Shown piece after piece: positions 1 through 7,723 of a DNA stretch of 64,000 nt; position 1 is the first letter of the stretch, and each line of letters starts with the position of its first letter. Source of the DNA: Bdellovibrio sp. ZAP7 (GTDB lineage: Bacteria; Bdellovibrionota; FAC87; UBA2466); contig CAMCTJ010000001.1 in the NCBI GenBank assembly GCA_945878405.1, forward strand, positions 1 through 64,000, written 5' to 3'. Made by a program: the position numbers and the translations under genes. Below the pieces are notes generated by a model that saw only the letters and a list, made by a program, of their open reading frames with translations, was not told where the DNA came from and ran no database searches.

Positions 1-301
1 TTATACTCAGCCCAACAAACCTTTTGCGGCAATCATTGATTATGAGATGAGATAGAAATAGCCCTCTGTCTGAACTTAGCCAGTTACCTTTCAAGCTTAT
101 TGGGAGACTGACACACTCTCTCTCGGAGCAGTCTCTAAAATTTCGACGATTGCACCCACCCATTCAGGTTCAGCATTGAGTGATGGAATTAAAGTCAATT
201 CGAACACCTAATTATAGCAAATAAATCCCCTCCCTTTACAGCTAGTAAAAGGCGAGAGGCATGGCACCTAATGGCGCCGAACAGTAATTCTTTGATTCAT
301 C
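1..301. other. Left-edge stretch with no supported gene
   Basis: No convincing gene is seen. On the minus strand a short open frame from about 213 to 105 would encode roughly 35 residues and has a TATAAT-like hexamer just upstream, but it lacks a Shine-Dalgarno site and resembles nothing I recognise. The stretch may be decayed remains of whatever the 302-517 ORF belonged to. Confidence 0.3.
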
Positions 302-517
302 TTGGAATTGCTAAAGTCTGGTGGAGGTTACTCCATAGTAGGCGAACCACTTACCGTTGATGAAGAGTATGCAGCGGTTTGGAAGAGAACAAAGCTAGAT
401 ACGGACGTGCTGGCGAGACTTCGATTTAGCCAAGGCTGGACTATGAATCGGTTGGTGGCTCATTTTGGATATAGCCGAACGGCTATCAAGAGTGAATTTA
501 AGAAGCTTAGGATTTAG
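302..517 (+). CDS. Small helix-turn-helix protein, possibly the C-terminal remnant of a site-specific recombinase
   Basis: A 71-residue frame opening at a TTG without a clear Shine-Dalgarno site; an in-frame TGA lies six bases upstream. The last 35 residues read as a helix-turn-helix (LVAHFGYSRTAIKSEFKKL, residues about 51-69), the kind of HTH found at the C-terminus of serine recombinases and in invertases. The N-terminal part shows no catalytic residues. No transposase or intact recombinase lies nearby, so this is either a decayed fragment or a very small DNA-binding protein. The recombinase assignment is a guess from the HTH pattern. Confidence 0.3.
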   Translation: MELLKSGGGYSIVGEPLTVDEEYAAVWKRTKLDTDVLARLRFSQGWTMNRLVAHFGYSRTAIKSEFKKLRI

Positions 518-659
518 CAACTTTCAACTGAAAGTCTGGCTTGATCTTGGCAAACAATCGCACCAGTTTGCCAGTACTGAATCTGTCAATGCGGTGATTA
601 AAAATCCGGCTCATATCTGATTTTGATCTGTTTTCGAGGATTTTGGGGTTGGTGGGCAC

Positions 660-1823
660 CTATCTTCCAGCTGTAATTTCTCCACTCCAAAGTTTTTCTA
701 AAAAAATCTTATACGGCATGATCAAAATGCCATCCTCTGTTTTCCTTTGATAGGTTTCGTTGCAGACAAGAATCCGACGTTTTACTTTGGGGTACTCAAT
801 TTTCAGTTCTCTTAATCCTTTAAGGTGGCCGGAGCGAATTTCAGAAGCTGCTTTGACTTCAACGGCAACTTCCATGGCACCCAAAATAAAGTCTACTTCG
901 TTTTGGGTCGTTAAGGACCAATAGGATAATTCTAATTCAGGATTTTGATACTCCACATAACAGCGCAACTCATGAAAAATAAAACTCTCAAATGCTTTAC
1001 CAAACAGTTCAGAGCCCTCCACAATTTTTCCCCGTTTAGCCAGATAATTGACTACCCCGACGTTATCAAAATAGAATTTAGGTGTTTGCCTGGTCCTTCG
1101 CTTAGCTCGTTTGATATAAGCGGGTAGCCAAGCCCCCTGGTAGGTTTCTACCAAGATCTCGAAATATTCTTTGATAGTGTGACCAGAAACACCAACATCA
1201 CTTCCAAATCTCGAAAAATTTACCGGTTCGGTATCAGAGAGGGCTGCAACTGAAAGAAAGGAGCTAAATGCAGGGAGGTTTTTAACTGCAGCCTCAGCAG
1301 CGATTTCTTCTTTTAAATAATCGGCAACGTAAGATCTGATGAGTGAAAGCCACTCTTTTTCGTCGCACAGAAAGTGGTTAGGCAGATTGCCCTGATTTAA
1401 AAGTTTTTCTAAATTAAAATCGCTGCCCAACTCTTGTGCGGTCAGACCAAGAAGTACGTGTCTAACGGCTCTTCCCCCAAGCAAATTAGCGTGACCTCGT
1501 TTGAGTTTTCTTGCGCTAGACCCACTTAGTGCAAAAATTTGATTTTTGTTTTCAATGAGCCAATGAACTTCGTCCAAAAGAGCAGGGACCTTTTGTACTT
1601 CATCCACTACAGTCAGAGTTTTTGGGGGTTGGTTTCCAACTATCTCTCTAAAAAGTTTGGGGCTTTGTTGAAACCGAAAGTACTCATCAGATTTTAAAAG
1701 ATCGATGACTAGAGCGTTGGGGTAGAGGTGCTTAAGGAGAGTCGACTTTCCCACCTGTCTAGGCCCCCAAATAAAAAAGCTTCGTTTAGGTGTTTTTTGT
1801 ATTGGGGCCAGTCTTTTATACAT
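660..1823 (-). CDS. AAA+ ATPase with C-terminal DUF4143 domain
   Basis: 387 aa. The Walker A motif GPRQVGKST is at residues 20-28 and Walker B LTVVDE at about 70-75, with a sensor-like SGSSARKL near 100. The C-terminal half is DUF4143, with EVDFIL and VEVKAA near 310-325, which resembles a PD-(D/E)XK nuclease core. Proteins of this family are common, often acquired horizontally, and have no settled function; some have been linked to toxin-antitoxin-like behaviour. The gene stands alone. A perfect palindrome lies 16-37 bases upstream of the start and is a likely operator. Family assignment is firm, function unknown. Confidence 0.85.
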   Translation of the reverse strand: MYKRLAPIQKTPKRSFFIWGPRQVGKSTLLKHLYPNALVIDLLKSDEYFRFQQSPKLFREIVGNQPPKTLTVVDEVQKVPALLDEVHWLIENKNQIFALSGSSARKLKRGHANLLGGRAVRHVLLGLTAQELGSDFNLEKLLNQGNLPNHFLCDEKEWLSLIRSYVADYLKEEIAAEAAVKNLPAFSSFLSVAALSDTEPVNFSRFGSDVGVSGHTIKEYFEILVETYQGAWLPAYIKRAKRRTRQTPKFYFDNVGVVNYLAKRGKIVEGSELFGKAFESFIFHELRCYVEYQNPELELSYWSLTTQNEVDFILGAMEVAVEVKAASEIRSGHLKGLRELKIEYPKVKRRILVCNETYQRKTEDGILIMPYKIFLEKLWSGEITAGR

Positions 1824-1827
1824 AACC

Positions 1828-1866
1828 GAAGTAGTATCTCATATTTTCATGAAAATATGAAGTAGT
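1828..1866. promoter_or_regulatory. Palindromic operator-like site upstream of the DUF4143 ATPase
   Basis: Positions 1839-1860 form a perfect 22-bp palindrome with half-site TCATATTTTCA. It is flanked by two direct copies of GAAGTAGT at 1828-1835 and 1859-1866, 31 bp apart (three helical turns). It sits 16-37 bases before the start codon of the ATPase gene, so autoregulation or binding by a dimeric repressor is plausible. There is no T-run, so a terminator is unlikely. Confidence 0.45.
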
Positions 1867-2163
1867 GTTTCTTGTGGTTTAGGACGGATAAGCAGCATAC
1901 AAGCCCATTTCTTATTGAGTTATAATGGCGATAAATAAAGTTATAGCGAATTAATGGGCCCTCATGGGGGTACCTTTCTCGTTTTAAAACGAGTTAGTTT
2001 CAGGAGGGAGTTGAGAAAAATCATCAAGCTGGTCGATAGCAAAATCCAGCTGAGGGGGTGCTGCCAAAGTAGAACTTCTGCCAACTAGTTTTAAACTGCA
2101 TTATTTTGTGGGGAAAAGCATGACAAGCGGGCTTGAAAATTCCGGTTCGAATAGTTTGACAAA
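1867..2163. other. Gene-poor gap between the ATPase gene and the tRNA genes
   Basis: No ORF is supported here. It contains a perfect 16-bp palindrome CTCGTTTTAAAACGAG at 1978-1993, followed by TTAGTTT on the plus strand. It may be a weak terminator for the minus-strand tRNA operon or a binding site. A TATAAT hexamer at 1921-1926 has no matching -35 box. I see nothing else. Confidence 0.3.
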
Positions 2164-2240
2164 TGGTGGGTGCTATAGGACTCGAACCTATGACCTCTGC
2201 CGTGTGAAGGCAGCGCTCTAACCAACTGAGCTAAGCACCC
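2164..2240 (-). tRNA. tRNA-Val(CAC)
   Basis: Cloverleaf on the minus strand. Acceptor GGGTGCT pairs with AGCACCC, the anticodon stem-loop CTGCC-TTCACAC-GGCAG gives anticodon CAC (reads GUG, Val), and the T-arm contains GGTTCGAGTCC. The 3' CCA is encoded (TGG at 2164-2166 on the plus strand). It lies 8 bases after tRNA-Leu in the direction of transcription. Confidence 0.95.
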
Positions 2241-2248
2241 TTCTTTAA

Positions 2249-2333
2249 TGGTGCGGCGGGGGGGACTCGAACCCCCACGCCTCGCGGCACATGCCCCTCA
2301 AACATGCGTGTCTACCAATTCCACCACCGCCGC
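2249..2333 (-). tRNA. tRNA-Leu(GAG)
   Basis: 85 nt with the long variable arm of class II tRNAs. Acceptor GCGGCGG pairs with CCGCCGC, and anticodon stem-loop CATGT-TTGAGGG-GCATG gives GAG (Leu). CCA is encoded. It starts 17 bases after the secG stop codon with no terminator between, so it is probably processed from the gap-pgk-tpiA-secG transcript. Confidence 0.95.
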
Positions 2334-2350
2334 ACACTTAGGAAACTATC

Positions 2351-2695
2351 TTACTTCTTGGGTGCTTCTTCCTTCTTCGCTTCTGGTTCAGCTGCTTTTA
2401 CAGGCTCCTTTTCAGGAGCAGGTGCTGAAGAAGCTGGCTCTTCTTTTATTACGCTACTGTTAAATTCCTTCATGCGTTCTCGAGTCAAGAAAAAGCTAGT
2501 AACCAGAAACAGACAAGCAGCCCCAGTTGTCATTTTGGTTAGGAAGTTTCCGGCTCCTCGACTTCCAAAAATACTTTGGCTACTTCCTGAAGCAGCTCCA
2601 AAACCGACTCCGCCATCGCTTTTTCCCGGTTGTAAAAGAATGACCAAAACTAAGAACAGGCAAATCACAAAATGAATAGCAATCAGTGCTGTCAC
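2351..2695 (-). CDS. secG: Preprotein translocase subunit SecG
   Basis: 114 aa inner-membrane protein of the SecYEG channel. Two hydrophobic segments (about residues 3-21 and 56-70) bracket the conserved cytoplasmic loop LLQPGKSDGGVGFGAASGSS and FGSRGAGNFL, the SecG signature. The C-terminal tail is rich in Glu, Lys, Ala and Pro and is probably disordered. The gene starts 2 bases after tpiA ends, so it belongs to the glycolytic operon; a tpiA-secG arrangement is common in bacteria. Assignment is secure. Confidence 0.95.
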   Translation of the reverse strand: MTALIAIHFVICLFLVLVILLQPGKSDGGVGFGAASGSSQSIFGSRGAGNFLTKMTTGAACLFLVTSFFLTRERMKEFNSSVIKEEPASSAPAPEKEPVKAAEPEAKKEEAPKK

Positions 2696-2697
2696 GT

Positions 2698-3474
2698 CTA
2701 ACTCCTTGATTTTAATCCGTTTTCTACTATCCCCGAAAAGCTCTTGGCGTCTAAGCTAGCCCCACCTACCAAAAATCCATCCACATCGGGCTCGCTCATC
2801 AGGAATGCAGAATTTTCTGGTTTAACACTGCCCCCATACAAAATTCGAGTTTTTTCTGAAAAGGCAGGTGAAAAATGGGTTTTCAGCCAGCTCCGAATGA
2901 ACTGGTGGACCTCTTGGGCCTGAGCGGGAGTGGCATTTTCGCCTGTTCCAATTGCCCAGACCGGCTCATAGGCAATCACAATGGATTTTCCGGCCACTTC
3001 AGCATTTTTTAAAATCCCCAACTGCCTTTCAACAACTGCCATAGTTTGGCCAGCTTTTCGTTCTGGTAAAGTTTCCCCTACACAAAGGATAGGCAATAAC
3101 CCCTCTTTTAGAGCGGCCTGCAACCTTCCCAAAACTCGATTATCGTCTTCGAGATAAAGGTGTCGTCTCTCCGAATGGCCTAAAATCACCCAAGGGCACC
3201 CAAGCTCTTTTAAAACCACAGGAGAAATTTCTCCCGTGAAAGCTCCTGAAGGCGCTTGCCCGCAGTTTTGAGCACCGATTTGAATCGGGGTTTTCTGAGT
3301 CGCCTCTCGAGCCGTCATGAGATGGGTTGCCGGCGGGGCAATCATCACCTCGTAATGAGTTCCTGCTTTTGCGGAAAGAACGTGAAGGCCTTCGAGCAAA
3401 GCCAACATAAAGGGCCGAACTTCCGATACCGCTTTATTCATTTTCCAGTTGGCGGCAAAGAGCGGAAGTCTCAT
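2698..3474 (-). CDS. tpiA: Triosephosphate isomerase
   Basis: 258 aa, usual length for the TIM barrel. It interconverts dihydroxyacetone phosphate and glyceraldehyde-3-phosphate. Signature motifs are AANWKMN at the N-terminus (substrate-binding Asn and Lys), ILGHSERR (catalytic His region), AYEPVWAIGTG (catalytic Glu) and LYGGSVKPEN (phosphate-binding loop). The start overlaps the pgk stop by four bases (ATGA), indicating translational coupling. Confidence 0.98.
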   Translation of the reverse strand: MRLPLFAANWKMNKAVSEVRPFMLALLEGLHVLSAKAGTHYEVMIAPPATHLMTAREATQKTPIQIGAQNCGQAPSGAFTGEISPVVLKELGCPWVILGHSERRHLYLEDDNRVLGRLQAALKEGLLPILCVGETLPERKAGQTMAVVERQLGILKNAEVAGKSIVIAYEPVWAIGTGENATPAQAQEVHQFIRSWLKTHFSPAFSEKTRILYGGSVKPENSAFLMSEPDVDGFLVGGASLDAKSFSGIVENGLKSRS

Positions 3475-4688
3475 CCATCCCCCTGAACTCGATATTCTAG
3501 CGCTTTTAAGCCGGCGAAATCACGCCCCTCTAAAAACTCCAAAGTGGCTCCCCCACCCGTACTGATGAAATCGAATTGATCCTCACAGCCAGATTGAGAA
3601 ATCGCCGATGCAGAATCTCCGCCCCCAGCAAGCTTCAAGGCCTGGGTTCCGGCGATGATTTTTGAGAGCTCGAAAGTTCCTTTAGAAAATGCAGGCTCTT
3701 CAAATACTCCCATAGGGCCATTCCAGAAAATCGTTTTCATTTCCGAAAGTTCTTTTTGAAAAAGCTCCAACGTTTTAGGTCCCACATCCACCCCAAGGAG
3801 ATTTTTTGGGATATCAACACCGTCGGTAATTACTTTGCCTTTCACATCCGAAATGGCAGAAGTAGCAACATGATCCACGGGTAAAAACACTTTTACTTTT
3901 CTCGCATCGGAAATTCTTAGAATTTTTGATGCAAGCTGCATTTGTTTTTCATCGCACAGACTACGACCGATTTCATGGCCTTGGGCTTTCAAGAATGCAT
4001 ACGCCATCGCTCCGCCCACAAATACTTTGTCTACTTTGGGTAAAAACTGCTCCAGTATTCCCATTTTGTCAGAAACTTTGGCGCCTCCCATAATCAAGGC
4101 AAAAGGACGTCCTGGGTTATCTCGAAGATCACTTAAATATTTGAGTTCCTTTTGAACTAAGAATCCAGCAGCTCGCTGAGCAACCATTTTGGGCAGACCA
4201 ACAGTCGAGGCATGCGCTCGGTGCATGGTTCCGAAGGCATCATTGACATAAATGTCAGTGAGCTCCATAAGTTTCGCAACAAAGTCTGGAGAGTTTTCTT
4301 CTTCGCCCTCATGAAACCGAAGATTTTCCAAAAGAAGAACATCTCCATTTCTCATTCTTTGCGATAAGCTCTTTGCTCCATCTCCGATGCAGTCATCAGT
4401 AAGAACAACATCTTTCTGTAGGAGCTCAGAAAGTTTCGCGCCCACTGGCTCAAGACTGTATTTCAGATCTTTTTTTCCGTGAGGTCTTCCAAGATGGGAG
4501 GCCAAAATACATTTTCCATCAGAAGCTATCACGTGCCGGATAGTTTCCAGTGCCCCTTCAATTCTTTTGGAATCAGTAACCACCCAGTTTTTTCCATCGT
4601 GTTTGAGCGGAACGTTGAAATCCACGCGAACAAAGACACGTTTTCCTCGAAGTTCCAGATCTTGAATTTTTCTTACTTCTTTTTGCAT
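3471..4688 (-). CDS. pgk: Phosphoglycerate kinase
   Basis: 405 aa with the chosen start. It transfers phosphate between 1,3-bisphosphoglycerate and ADP. Motifs: VRVDFNVPL, ASHLGRP, ENLRFHEGEE, NDAFGTMHRAHAST, NGPMGVFE and GGGDSASAI. The frame could extend to an ATG at 4709 inside gap, but the ATG at 4688 shares one base with the gap stop codon (TAATG) and gives the normal N-terminus just before KIQDLELRGKRVFVRVDFN, so it is preferred. Confidence 0.97.
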   Translation of the reverse strand: MQKEVRKIQDLELRGKRVFVRVDFNVPLKHDGKNWVVTDSKRIEGALETIRHVIASDGKCILASHLGRPHGKKDLKYSLEPVGAKLSELLQKDVVLTDDCIGDGAKSLSQRMRNGDVLLLENLRFHEGEEENSPDFVAKLMELTDIYVNDAFGTMHRAHASTVGLPKMVAQRAAGFLVQKELKYLSDLRDNPGRPFALIMGGAKVSDKMGILEQFLPKVDKVFVGGAMAYAFLKAQGHEIGRSLCDEKQMQLASKILRISDARKVKVFLPVDHVATSAISDVKGKVITDGVDIPKNLLGVDVGPKTLELFQKELSEMKTIFWNGPMGVFEEPAFSKGTFELSKIIAGTQALKLAGGGDSASAISQSGCEDQFDFISTGGGATLEFLEGRDFAGLKALEYRVQGDG

Positions 4689-5704
4689 TAAAAACTCTTT
4701 GCCATCCAAGCAGCCAAATCCAACATGCGACAGGAAAATCCAGTCTCATTGTCATACCAGCTCAGAACTTTCACCATGCTTCCATCGATGACCATGGTGG
4801 AAGCTAAATCGATGCTTGAAGACCACTGGGTTCCATTAAAATCCGAAGAAACCAACTCCTCTTCGACGGCATTTAAAATATTTTTGAGGGGTCCCGCCTG
4901 AGCCGCTTTCTTAAAAGCGTCATTCACTTCTTCAACGGTTACAGTTTTTCCTAGATCCGCCACAAAATCTACCAATGAAACATTGGGAGTGGGCACTCGC
5001 ACTGCAGTTCCGGTGAGTTTCCCTTTGAGCTCGGGGATAACGAGAGTAACTGCCTTGGCAGCCCCGGTAGAAGTGGGAATCATATTTAATCCGGCAGCTC
5101 TCATCCGACGATAATCAGAGTGCACGAGATCCAAAACACGCTGGTCATTCGTATAAGAATGGATTGTCGTCATCAGGCCCCGTTGCACTTTAAAATTGTC
5201 ATTCAAGACTTTCACCACTGGAGCCAAACAGTTCGTGGTGCAAGAAGCATTGGATACGATATTGTCTTGCGCAGGATTGTAAGTTTCGTGATTAATTCCC
5301 ATCACAAAGGTTCGAATTTTATCGTTATCTTTGCAAGGGGCGGAGATGATTACTTTCTTAGCACCTGCTTTTAAATGTTTGGAGGAGCCAGCATAGTCAG
5401 TAAATACCCCGGTGCTTTCAAACACTAAGTCCACACCCAACTTTGCCCAAGGGAGTTCCGCCGGATCTCTCATGGCAAAGACTTGCACCGATTGCCCATT
5501 GAGTTGAAACCCTTCCTTTTCAGCTTTAACCGTCTTATCCCAGGTTCCATGAACGGAGTCGTATTTTAGCAAATGGGCTGCTTGATCCGTGGGGGTTAAG
5601 TCATTGATAGCCACTAATTCAAACTCTGGGCGATTCATCAGAAGTCGAGTTGTCACTCTTCCAATTCTTCCAAATCCGTTTATCGCAACTCGGGTTTTTT
5701 TCAT
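4688..5704 (-). CDS. gap: Glyceraldehyde-3-phosphate dehydrogenase, type I
   Basis: 338 aa. It oxidises glyceraldehyde-3-phosphate to 1,3-bisphosphoglycerate with NAD. The Rossmann motif INGFGRIGR is at the N-terminus and the catalytic cysteine is in SNASCTTNCLAP near residue 155; SYTNDQRVLD and SWYDNETGFSCR are typical. Upstream TTG (5719) and ATG (5710) codons are possible, but AAAGGA lies six bases before the ATG at 5704, which also gives the family's usual MKKTRVAING start. It is the first gene of the gap-pgk-tpiA-secG-tRNA operon. Confidence 0.97.
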   Translation of the reverse strand: MKKTRVAINGFGRIGRVTTRLLMNRPEFELVAINDLTPTDQAAHLLKYDSVHGTWDKTVKAEKEGFQLNGQSVQVFAMRDPAELPWAKLGVDLVFESTGVFTDYAGSSKHLKAGAKKVIISAPCKDNDKIRTFVMGINHETYNPAQDNIVSNASCTTNCLAPVVKVLNDNFKVQRGLMTTIHSYTNDQRVLDLVHSDYRRMRAAGLNMIPTSTGAAKAVTLVIPELKGKLTGTAVRVPTPNVSLVDFVADLGKTVTVEEVNDAFKKAAQAGPLKNILNAVEEELVSSDFNGTQWSSSIDLASTMVIDGSMVKVLSWYDNETGFSCRMLDLAAWMAKSF

Positions 5705-5740
5705 GGCCATTCCTTTCAAAAAGGTTCTTATTATTAGGGA

Positions 5741-5769
5741 TTTATATTGGCTTTTAAGTCACCCGACAA
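5741..5769 (-). promoter_or_regulatory. Probable sigma-70 promoter of the gap operon
   Basis: Read on the minus strand: -35 TTGTCG (5764-5769), 17-bp spacer, -10 TATAAA (5741-5746). The predicted transcript starts about 30 bases before the gap start codon. Four of six bases match the -35 consensus and five of six the -10. No obvious operator is visible. Confidence 0.55.
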
Positions 5770-5820
5770 TGGATTTCATCAGAATTGCCGAATCGGTGTT
5801 CCTGTGCCATATCTACGCCC

Positions 5821-6582
5821 ATGAATGAGCTAGAAGATATCTTAGAGACTGCAACTGAAATAGCTGAGCGAGCTGCCGAACTGGCCTATTCCTATTTTCG
5901 AAAGCCCATCCTGATAGAAATGAAGGAAAACCAGACCCCGGTGACTGTAGCTGATAAGAAAACCGAGGAATTTATTCGAAAATCCCTCCTGGAAGCCTTT
6001 CCCGGTTTTGGAATTTTGGGAGAGGAACTGGGTGAAGAATCTACCCATAATCAGTATGTCTGGACGGTAGACCCCATAGATGGAACCAGAAGCTTCGTAC
6101 GTGGCATCCCCTTATTTGGAACTCTCATTGGCCTATTAGATCGCGGAGAACCCATTGGTGGAATCATGGTTCTTCCTGCTTTGCAGGAAACCTACTGGGC
6201 GGGAGCGGACCTAGGGGCCTACTGTAACGGCCACCAAATTCACGTAAGCGACGCCCATGAATTAAAGACAGCTGTCATGGGAGTCGGGGATGTTTACGCC
6301 TTCCGTGAAGCCGGTAAAGAAAAATTATTTCGTTCTCTCAACGAAAAAACTGAAATTTGCAGGGGCTACACGGATTGCTTCGGTCACTCATTGGTCATGA
6401 GAGGGGCAATGGATGCGATGGTTGATCCTGTGATTTCCATTTGGGATATTGCTCCACTTGCCTGCCTCGTTGAAGAGGCCGGCGGAGAATATTTTGATTT
6501 TCACGGAGAGAGAACAATTCGTGGACAGACGTTTATTACCTGCGGGCCAGGCCTTAAAAAGGAAATTCTCTCGTTAACCTGA
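5821..6582 (+). CDS. hisN: Inositol monophosphatase-family phosphatase, histidinol-phosphatase (HisN) type
   Basis: 253 aa. Mg-dependent phosphomonoesterase fold with the metal-binding motifs GEELGEE, DPIDGTRSF and WDIAPLACLVEEAGG. The stretch DPIDGTRSFVRGIPLFGTLI matches the HisN subgroup better than SuhB, so histidinol phosphate is the likely substrate, although inositol phosphate or PAP cannot be excluded. The frame extends to an ATG at 5785, but the ATG at 5821 gives the usual N-terminus; neither has a strong Shine-Dalgarno site. It is divergent from gap and one base ahead of the next gene. Confidence 0.8.
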   Translation: MNELEDILETATEIAERAAELAYSYFRKPILIEMKENQTPVTVADKKTEEFIRKSLLEAFPGFGILGEELGEESTHNQYVWTVDPIDGTRSFVRGIPLFGTLIGLLDRGEPIGGIMVLPALQETYWAGADLGAYCNGHQIHVSDAHELKTAVMGVGDVYAFREAGKEKLFRSLNEKTEICRGYTDCFGHSLVMRGAMDAMVDPVISIWDIAPLACLVEEAGGEYFDFHGERTIRGQTFITCGPGLKKEILSLT

Positions 6583-6583
6583 T

Positions 6584-7720
6584 ATGTGGCTCAGAGTTTT
6601 TTTTATCTTTTTTCTATTGGGGTTAACGCCTTCAGCTTTTTCATTTAATTTCTGTCGAAGCCCTTGGGTTGAGTTTTCCAGCGAACCGGGTCGATTGGGA
6701 GCTTTTCCAGAAACCCACGTCAGCTATTTTCGTTTTTCTTTCCAGTTGCCTCGGGACCAAAAAATTAAGTTGAGAATTAAGGGGCTAGTACCCAAAGGGC
6801 GCTATTCAACTTTAAACTTATACGATCAAGACACTCGCTCCAGCTTGGGCAGCATCCCCGACAGTCAATTTCAAATGGATAATCCCGAACTTCAAAGCCA
6901 ACTGCACCCTGGAGAGCCGTTCACTGTTTGGTTAACCCCCGCTCAAGCGTTAAACCATACGTTTGAACTGTGGTATCGAATCTACTTACCTCAAGATGAT
7001 ATTCAAGGAGGAGTAAACCTTCCCACCATTGAGGCCTTTGACCCCGAAACTCATCTGCCAACCCATTGCCCACAGAAGCTTGAAGCCTTGCCAGCTCCCG
7101 AAGGATCTCTTTTCGAGTTTGCCAATCTTCCGCCTAAACCTACTGAAAAGGGAGACATCTTTTTTTATGCGAGCCGTGGTTTAGGCTTTTACAACAATGC
7201 AGACAATCAATACCTAGTTGCGCGTCTCGATTTTTCTCAGAAGAAATCTTTTGCACTCTTTCGCTTCAAATCGCCCAGTTTCGGACTTGAAAAACAGGGG
7301 CATCCTCAACCCCAAGTTCGTTATTTTTCCTTTTGTATGGGAAGTGCGAAAACGACCCGAACCTCAGGTTGCATTAGCGATGCGGAATTTAAAATCACTG
7401 ACAATGAGACATTCTTATTGGTAGGTCCTGAAATAGAAGATGGAATAAATGTTCGGGACCTCTGTAAGGCGAATGGGATTAACTTTTTGCCGAAGGGTAA
7501 AAACTTTATTCCGCTCATCATTTATCGGAATGTCCTTGCGCGAGAGGACTTCCCTGGAAGAGTAGACACCCGATTTCTATGGCCCCCCGAAAATGAACAG
7601 CTCAGTAAAGAGGAAGCTTCTAGTTCCTACGCCCAACACAATTTCTTAGGAAGCTATTCCCCTGTCGGAAAACAATTAGATTTATACGAATCATTAACTT
7701 GGATCAAATCAAAGCATTGA
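6584..7720 (+). CDS. Secreted protein of unknown function
   Basis: 378 aa with a clear signal peptide (hydrophobic FFIFFLLGLTPSAFS, cleavage near residue 20). The segment LRIKGLVPKGRYSTLNLYDQ resembles the beta-rich pattern of DUF1214-like proteins, in which an aromatic- and Asp-rich strand is followed by a 'SLGSIPDSQ' turn, but this is only a resemblance. The start ATG comes one base after the hisN stop, so the two are cotranscribed. There are no membrane segments after the signal peptide. Periplasmic location is inferred; no function is assigned. Confidence 0.7.
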   Translation: MWLRVFFIFFLLGLTPSAFSFNFCRSPWVEFSSEPGRLGAFPETHVSYFRFSFQLPRDQKIKLRIKGLVPKGRYSTLNLYDQDTRSSLGSIPDSQFQMDNPELQSQLHPGEPFTVWLTPAQALNHTFELWYRIYLPQDDIQGGVNLPTIEAFDPETHLPTHCPQKLEALPAPEGSLFEFANLPPKPTEKGDIFFYASRGLGFYNNADNQYLVARLDFSQKKSFALFRFKSPSFGLEKQGHPQPQVRYFSFCMGSAKTTRTSGCISDAEFKITDNETFLLVGPEIEDGINVRDLCKANGINFLPKGKNFIPLIIYRNVLAREDFPGRVDTRFLWPPENEQLSKEEASSSYAQHNFLGSYSPVGKQLDLYESLTWIKSKH

Positions 7721-7723
7721 TCC

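Noticed and set aside
2255-2265. G-run at 2256-2263 as a slippage tract
   Set aside because: It is part of the tRNA-Leu acceptor and T-arm region, not a coding repeat.
2304-2675. 123-aa plus-strand frame covering secG
   Set aside because: It runs antisense to a clear secG and across the tRNA-Leu gene; its composition is that of a shadow frame and it has no ribosome site.
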